A stretch of 64,000 nucleotides of DNA from Cotesia glomerata. Lineage: Eukaryota > Arthropoda > Insecta > Hymenoptera > Braconidae. Positions 56,880 to 64,000 of this stretch are shown piece by piece. The notes under the pieces are model-generated. The model did not search any database. It was not told where the DNA came from and saw only the letters and a program-made list of their open reading frames with translations. The stretch is taken from positions 13,077,103 through 13,141,102 of the forward strand of contig NC_058161.1 in assembly GCF_020080835.1 (NCBI RefSeq), written 5' to 3'. Both the position numbers and the translations under genes were made by a program. Position 1 is the first letter of the stretch. Each line of letters starts with the position of its first letter.

Positions 56880-57599
56880 TAATATTGTCATTTTCAAGGT
56901 CAAGTATAAAACTGGCTATTACTCCTAAAATATTAAGTTTAGAAAAAATTTATAAGAATCCAAAATTGTACCTTAAGAAATTTCCTATTAAAAATTTTTT
57001 TGTACTATAGGCCTATTTTTAATATTTTAGGAGATATAGTAATTTAAATAAGAACTAGATAATGGAAAAGTATAAATTGCGGTTTAGGCGCTATAAAAAT
57101 GGTCATAACTCCTAAAATATTAATTTTAAGAAAAATTTATAAGAATAAAAAGTTGTAGCTTAGGAAATTTCCTACAAAAAACGTTTGTATACTATAGATC
57201 TAAATTCAATATTTTAGGAGATATAGCAACTTAATTAAAACTCACCCAAAAAACAAAAAATTAAAATTTAAATGTAATATTACATTTTAAAAAACTTTAT
57301 TATTATTATTAAAATATTAAAAATGACAATAATAATTAAAATTAAATTCTTTATTAAAAAGAAAAAGTTCTTTATTAAAATTTTCTGAAAAGAAGTCAAT
57401 TAATTTTTTGTACTTATACGCAATTTTCTTGATATTTTATATCACTAATAATGTAATTAAAAATAATAATTATTGAGATTTAATATAATTAATTTAGTAT
57501 ATATTTTATTGTTTATTATTGTTATTACAAAATAATACACCTTGTAAAAAAAAAAAATTAATATATAAAATTACAAAAATTCATTGTATATTTTAAATT
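56880..57599. repeat. Kinase to SNRNP35 intergenic
   Basis: 56920-57230 holds copies of the ATAACTCCTAAAATATT family described at 30990. The rest is AT-rich without features. Confidence 0.6.
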
Positions 57600-57720
57600 T
57601 AAATTTGAAAAAATTCCCGCGCTTTTTATTTTCCCGCGTCGACGCATGCGCAGCTGCTATTTTCACATTTCGCCGCCATTTTTTATTTTTAGTGAGACAA
57701 CTTGACAATACAATAACAAT
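57600..57720 (+). promoter_or_regulatory. SNRNP35 promoter
   Basis: Short GC-rich stretch ahead of the SNRNP35 ATG, with two CCCGCG boxes, the NRF-1-like core CGCATGCGCAG (about 57643-57653), CAGCTG and CGCCGCCATTTT. It lies about 800 bp after the kinase polyadenylation signal and is the only promoter-like sequence between the two genes. Confidence 0.5.
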
Positions 57721-57891
57721 AACATCAATACCAAGTGAAACAGTGAAATTATTTCTGTAAAATAAAAAATATAAATTAGTATTATAATTAAATTTATTTT
57801 ATAATTAATTAATTAAGTAAACTTTTTAATAATTTTATTTAAATTTTTAATAAAAGCGCTAAAAATTGTGAAACAATTTTTTAATATTACA

Positions 57892-60800
57892 ATGGTAAGA
57901 ATTTTTAGGTTATATTTATTGAATAATAATAACAACAACAACAATAACAATAATAATAATATTATAATTTTATAAAAAAAATTTTTTTTTTTTTCAATAA
58001 TTAATTTATAAATAAAAATAAATTAAAAAAAAAATTGACAATAATAATTAATATTTTTTTAAAATTCAGAATGAAGTATTAAAAAACTGGAGTCCTTATT
58101 TAAAAGAGTACGATCCACTAAAAGCAGGAAGTATCGATGGAACTGATACAGAGCCACATGATAAAGGAATTACTCGTGCTATTAATTCGCATTACCAGCC
58201 GCCGCATAATTTAAAGTCATATCCTTCTTCAACTTTATTTGTATCGAAGCTTAATCCTAAAACTACAAGACAGGATTTAATTCAGGTAAAAATGGTGATA
58301 AATTTGAAAATATTGATTTCAGGAAAAAATCATAAGAATAAAAAAATTGTAGCTCAGGAAATTTTCTGTAAAAAATGTTTATGTTTTATAGGTCTATCTT
58401 CAATATTTTAGAAGATATGATTTTTGGAATCAATAATAATAATAATAATAATTATTCACCCGAAGATGGTATTGAGTGCTCATACCAACAATAAAAATGG
58501 TGAAAATAAATTTAATAAATAAAAATTTAAAATTAGTCTAACATCAATTTGGATCGGGGATAATGGCTTTGAAATATAAAACTCTTTAAGGTAGTACCCT
58601 CGCGACTTCCATCGTCAAAAGTTTGTGCTAGAGTGTATGGTACATATACTTTAGAGTCATTATTGACAAGCCTAAAACTTTTTGCTGTTTATGTACTTAT
58701 TTTAGCCAATCACAAACGAGAAACTGATCGTTTGAAAAGTCTGGCAACACTGCGTGAGTGTTAAGATATTTTATAGTGGTTATACTGTAGTGTTTTGGAC
58801 TAACTGTAGATTAACCTCTGTTTGGACACATGCGTTTATTTATTTATTTACACTAGAATTTGAATTTGCGCGCAAGCGCGCGCCTGACTATAGCATTTGC
58901 ATATATTTTCATGCTTATGATATATTCGACCAATCACGTTACGAATAGTTTGATGCCACATACATTTCATCTCAATTTTATATTAGGAGCACCTCACGCA
59001 TTTTTTAAAATAAAACTAGAATTTGAATTTGCGCGCAAGCGCGCGCCCGACTATAGCATTTGCATATATTTTCATGCTTATGATATATTCGACCAATCAC
59101 GTTACGAATAGTTTGATGCCACATACATTTCATCTCAATTTTATATTAGGATACATTTATTCGGAAATATAATTACAATGTCTGAAAAATTGACTTATAA
59201 AGGACGATTCATAAAAAGTCCTTGAAAAACGACAGAAATCGCTAGCAAATATGCAAATAACAAATAGAAAAAAAAATAATTGACAATATTGTTTTGTTTT
59301 TCAGAAAAATCAGTAATTGAATTTTTATGTTGATGTATTTACGGATTTTAAATTTTAGTATTTTTTATTAATCTTTCATCTGACTATTATTTTTATAACT
59401 TATGAAAGATTAATATATATTATTATATTCAACTTATTAACTTTTTGAATTTTTATAAATATAGAAAAATACTTATTTTCATAAAATAATCATTGTTACT
59501 TTTTTTTTAAATAAATAAAATTAATAACTATAATGTTACACTTAAAGTAAATTAAACTTTTCAAATTTTTCAGCGCATGCGCGTCTCATATTTTTTTCGC
59601 GGCTCACAAAACTTGCGTTGTTGCCACAGTTTTATTAACGTATCCCCTCCTCGGCTAAAGTCTGGTAAATTTTTCATTACTTATTAATAAATCTCTCTGA
59701 AACTGTGTGGTAATTATCAATGAAATTATTTTTAAAAAATTGTTTAGTTGTTAGTTAACGTTACTCTAGTTTTTAAAAGAATCCTAAGAAAAGTTTCTGA
59801 GATATAAAAATGTTTGTAGGTAAACTTTTCGATATCCCGGATACCGCAATGTAAAAGAGCGTTCAAAACTCAAACTTTGAAATTAAATATCTCTGAAACT
59901 AAATGGTCAAAAATTTTCAAATTGCGCCAATCGACGCAGAATTATATGAATATTAATCTACCGAAGTTAAAAATCCTAAGAAAACGACTCTGGCGAGGGT
60001 ACTACCTTAATTAGTAAAAACACCGATTTTCGGAAAAAATAGTAAATTATCGAAAAATCCTGGCCAGACGGACTACAATCTTTATACAGTCAAGTAGGAG
60101 ATTAGAGTCTACGTCTTTAAAAACATCTAAAATACATCATTAAAAATTGTCAATATACAAGAATTACTTAGTGGTTCTTAATAGGTAATTGAACTATTGT
60201 TACGGACAGTGTCTCGGATAGCTTAAGGGTAGAGCAGTTGTCGCGACACCAAAAGATCCAGGTTCGATTCCTGGTCTGAGCATTTTCTGAGTTATTATTT
60301 TTTCGGTGACCGAAAAAGTTTCACTGAGTAAAAAATTAACTTCTTTGCTTAATCTTAATTAAAAATAAAAAATTTTTAATTATTAGATATATTCACCCGA
60401 AGATGGTATTGAGTGCTCATACCAACAATAAAAGTGGTGAAAATAAATTTAATAAATAAAAATTTAATGTAAAATTTAAAATTAGTCTAACATCAATTTG
60501 GATCGGGGATAATGGCTTTGAAATATAGAACTTTTTAATTAGTAAAAACACCGATCTTCGAAAAAAATAGTAAATAATAATAATAATAATTTTCAGCATT
60601 TTTCAACCGTGGGAGAAGTTATAACAGCAAAAATAATCGTCGACGTTGTTACTGGACAATCTATGTGCTATGGATTCGTAGAAATGGCGACTGATGACCA
60701 GGCTAAACGCGCAATCCGTAACCTTAATGATACTTTTTGTGACGGAGTTAAAATTTTTGTCGACCACGAACTCGGAAGAACTATGAAAAATTGGAAACCT

Positions 60801-61097
60801 AGAAGACTAGGTAAATTTTAGTATTAAATTTAGTATTTTATTTTGTATAACAAAAATATAATTACCATTATTATTTCTTAAATAAATTATAAATCTCTAA
60901 AAAATTACAAACCATTATAAACTCCAAATTTTTATTATAATTATTAAATATTAAATAATAATTTATGTTAAAATTAATTTATTTTTTATTTTTTAGGTGG
61001 AGGATTTGGAGGAAAAAAAGAATCTGGCCAGTTAAGATTTGGAGGAAAAATGAGACCATTTAAAAAGCCCATTATACCTCATATTAGAAACAATTAA
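57892..61097 (+). CDS. SNRNP35: U11/U12 small nuclear ribonucleoprotein 35 kDa protein
   Basis: RNA-binding protein of the U11/U12 di-snRNP, which recognises U12-type introns in the nucleus. Exons 57892-57894 (only the ATG), 58070-58285, 60597-60810 and 60997-61097 give 177 aa. Family signatures are clear: NWSPYLKEYDPLKAGSIDGT at the N terminus; an RRM with RNP2 LFVSKLN and RNP1-like CYGFVEMA; FVDHELGRTMKNWKPRRLG after the RRM; then GGFGGKKESGQLRFGG and RPFKKPI. Human SNRNP35 is about 246 aa and continues with a long Arg/Glu/Asp-rich tail, absent here: the frame stops at TAA 61095-61097. An ATG-only coding exon is unusual but the phase is exact. The intron before exon 3 carries a TTAA-type element and a duplicated block. 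Confidence 0.93.
58450..58589 (+). repeat. Intronic block duplicated at 60388-60560
   Basis: From TTCACCCGAAGATGGTATTG through GGATCGGGGATAATGGCTTT; repeated near-identically at 60388-60536 just before SNRNP35 exon 3. The left copy is interrupted by the TTAA element, the right copy is not. Confidence 0.85.
58590..60006. mobile_element. TTAA-flanked (piggyBac-type) non-autonomous element
   Basis: Inverted ends GGTAGTACCCTCGC and GCGAGGGTACTACC are each flanked by TTAA (58586-58589 and 60007-60010). The paralogous block at 60530-60548 shows the empty site CTTTTTAATTAG. Inside are a 163-bp tandem duplication (58852 and 59015) of the GCGCGCAAGCGCGCGCC...CCAATCACG sequence and AGCGCATGCGCG at about 59574. 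Confidence 0.85.
60205..60285 (+). mobile_element. tRNA-like SINE remnant
   Basis: GTCTCGGATAGCTTAAGGGTAGAGC then GGTTCGATTCCTGGTCTGAG. The D-loop is shortened and the anticodon arm does not pair, so this is a degraded member of the SINE family. Confidence 0.55.
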
Positions 61098-61214
61098 GTA
61101 AGTATATATTTCAAAATTATTTTATTATTAACAATCTTACAGTCATTATGTGACTGCCGTGACTTGTGAACTATAAATAAATTAAATATTGCTTTAGTAA
61201 ATAATGAATTTTGT

Positions 61215-61342
61215 TAAATTGCATTGTACTTTCTTAAATATTAACGTTTTTAAAAATATCAGCTCATTCCGATGTTACACTCATCAAGAGCTTTCATTTG
61301 AGTACTCACATGCATTTTTCATATATATTCATATATATAACA
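61215..61342. repeat. Left half of a 246-bp monomer, split by a Helitron
   Basis: TTTTTAAAAATATCAGCTCATTCC...ATGCATTTTTCATATA; the right half resumes at 63501. The flanking 61133-61190 (CAGTCATTATGTGACTG) is the inverted counterpart of 15055-15103, so this flank travels with the array. Confidence 0.8.
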
Positions 61343-63500
<2,158 letters not shown>

Positions 63501-64000
63501 TATATTTTAAAGATATAAGCTTATCTTGATGTAACACTCATCAAGAGCTTTCATTTGAGTACCCACATGCATTTTTGATATATTTTTGATATATACATAT
63601 ATATAATATATATAAATATATAAAATATATGAAAAAATGATGTGGGTACTCAAATGAACGGTCTCGGCGAGTGTAATGACGGGGTGAGCTTATATCTTTA
63701 AAAATGTCAATAGTTTACAAGATACAAGGTCATTTCGTAATTAATAAAAATTAATTCGGCATACATTCAATAATTTAAAGAATTTTATAACAAATAAATG
63801 ATGGCAAAAAAAATTTTCAAAACTAAAAAATGCAATTTTTAAAAATAATTTTTTTTTTTAAATTTAATTACATATTAATTTGGCTATATTTTTCATATAT
63901 TCATATATATATATATAATCTATATTTTAAAGATATAAGCTCATCCCGATGTTACACTCATCAAGAGCTTTCATTTGAGTACCCACATGCTTTGTTGATA
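63501..64000. repeat. 246-bp monomers at the right edge
   Basis: One right-hand half plus unit (63501-63740), then a gap of unrelated AT-rich sequence, then the start of another unit (about 63925) that runs off the window. Confidence 0.8.

Noticed and set aside
57892..61097. U12-type introns in this window, suggested by the presence of SNRNP35
   Set aside because: All donors found are ordinary GTRAGT-like; none matches the ATATCC or GTATCC U12 consensus.

Overview
The window is AT-rich, intron-rich nuclear DNA of an insect. Gene content, compact GT-AG exons and low-GC introns packed with young repeats fit a hymenopteran, plausibly a braconid-type parasitoid wasp; that placement is inference and was not tested. 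No prokaryotic features are present. Exons were built by hand from reading frames, splice signals and phase, so coordinates are predictions.

Genes, left to right. (1) 3226-19798, +: UBE3A/E6AP, a HECT ubiquitin ligase, with complete AZUL and HECT domains and the catalytic Cys in the last exon. A phase-compatible extra exon at 5872-6404 would end a truncated, HECT-less isoform. (2) 20080-24287, -: a secreted, probably GPI-anchored Ly6/uPAR protein, tail-to-tail with UBE3A. (3) 26435-29718, -: NADH-cytochrome b5 reductase with two possible first exons (29704-29718 or 30453-30464). (4) 34665-35126, +: TMEM60. (5) 38819-41211, +: a single-Ig, single-pass membrane protein. (6) 42045-42467, -: the last two exons of an unrecognised gene, tail-to-tail with gene 5. 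(7) 47997-56794, +: a short myosin-light-chain-kinase-type protein kinase with two alternative C-terminal exons. Both finish the kinase fold; one then adds an MLCK-style basic (calmodulin-binding/autoinhibitory) tail and the other a roughly 600-residue Asn/Met/Ala-rich tail. (8) 57892-61097, +: SNRNP35, the U11/U12-35K protein of the minor spliceosome, with a short C terminus.

Most of the rest is repeats, many foldable. A 246-bp monomer that is itself a near-complete inverted repeat forms arrays at 13535-15050, 25290-26270 and 45170-47505, with single units at 61215-61342 and 63501-64000. A roughly 700-bp dispersed repeat forms a 1.23-kb higher-order array (20390-23960) filling the Ly6 intron and occurs singly in four other places, three of them introns. 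A 2.1-kb near-perfect palindrome fills a kinase intron. Also present are a 2.7-kb foldback element, a 2.16-kb non-autonomous Helitron, a 1.42-kb TTAA-flanked element with an empty-site paralogue nearby, a small perfect-hairpin MITE, tRNA-like SINEs and several intronic satellites.

The genes do not form a pathway. The most interesting theme is that two unrelated genes (UBE3A and the kinase) have phase-matched alternative terminal exons that replace the regulatory or catalytic C terminus with lysine-rich or low-complexity tails.
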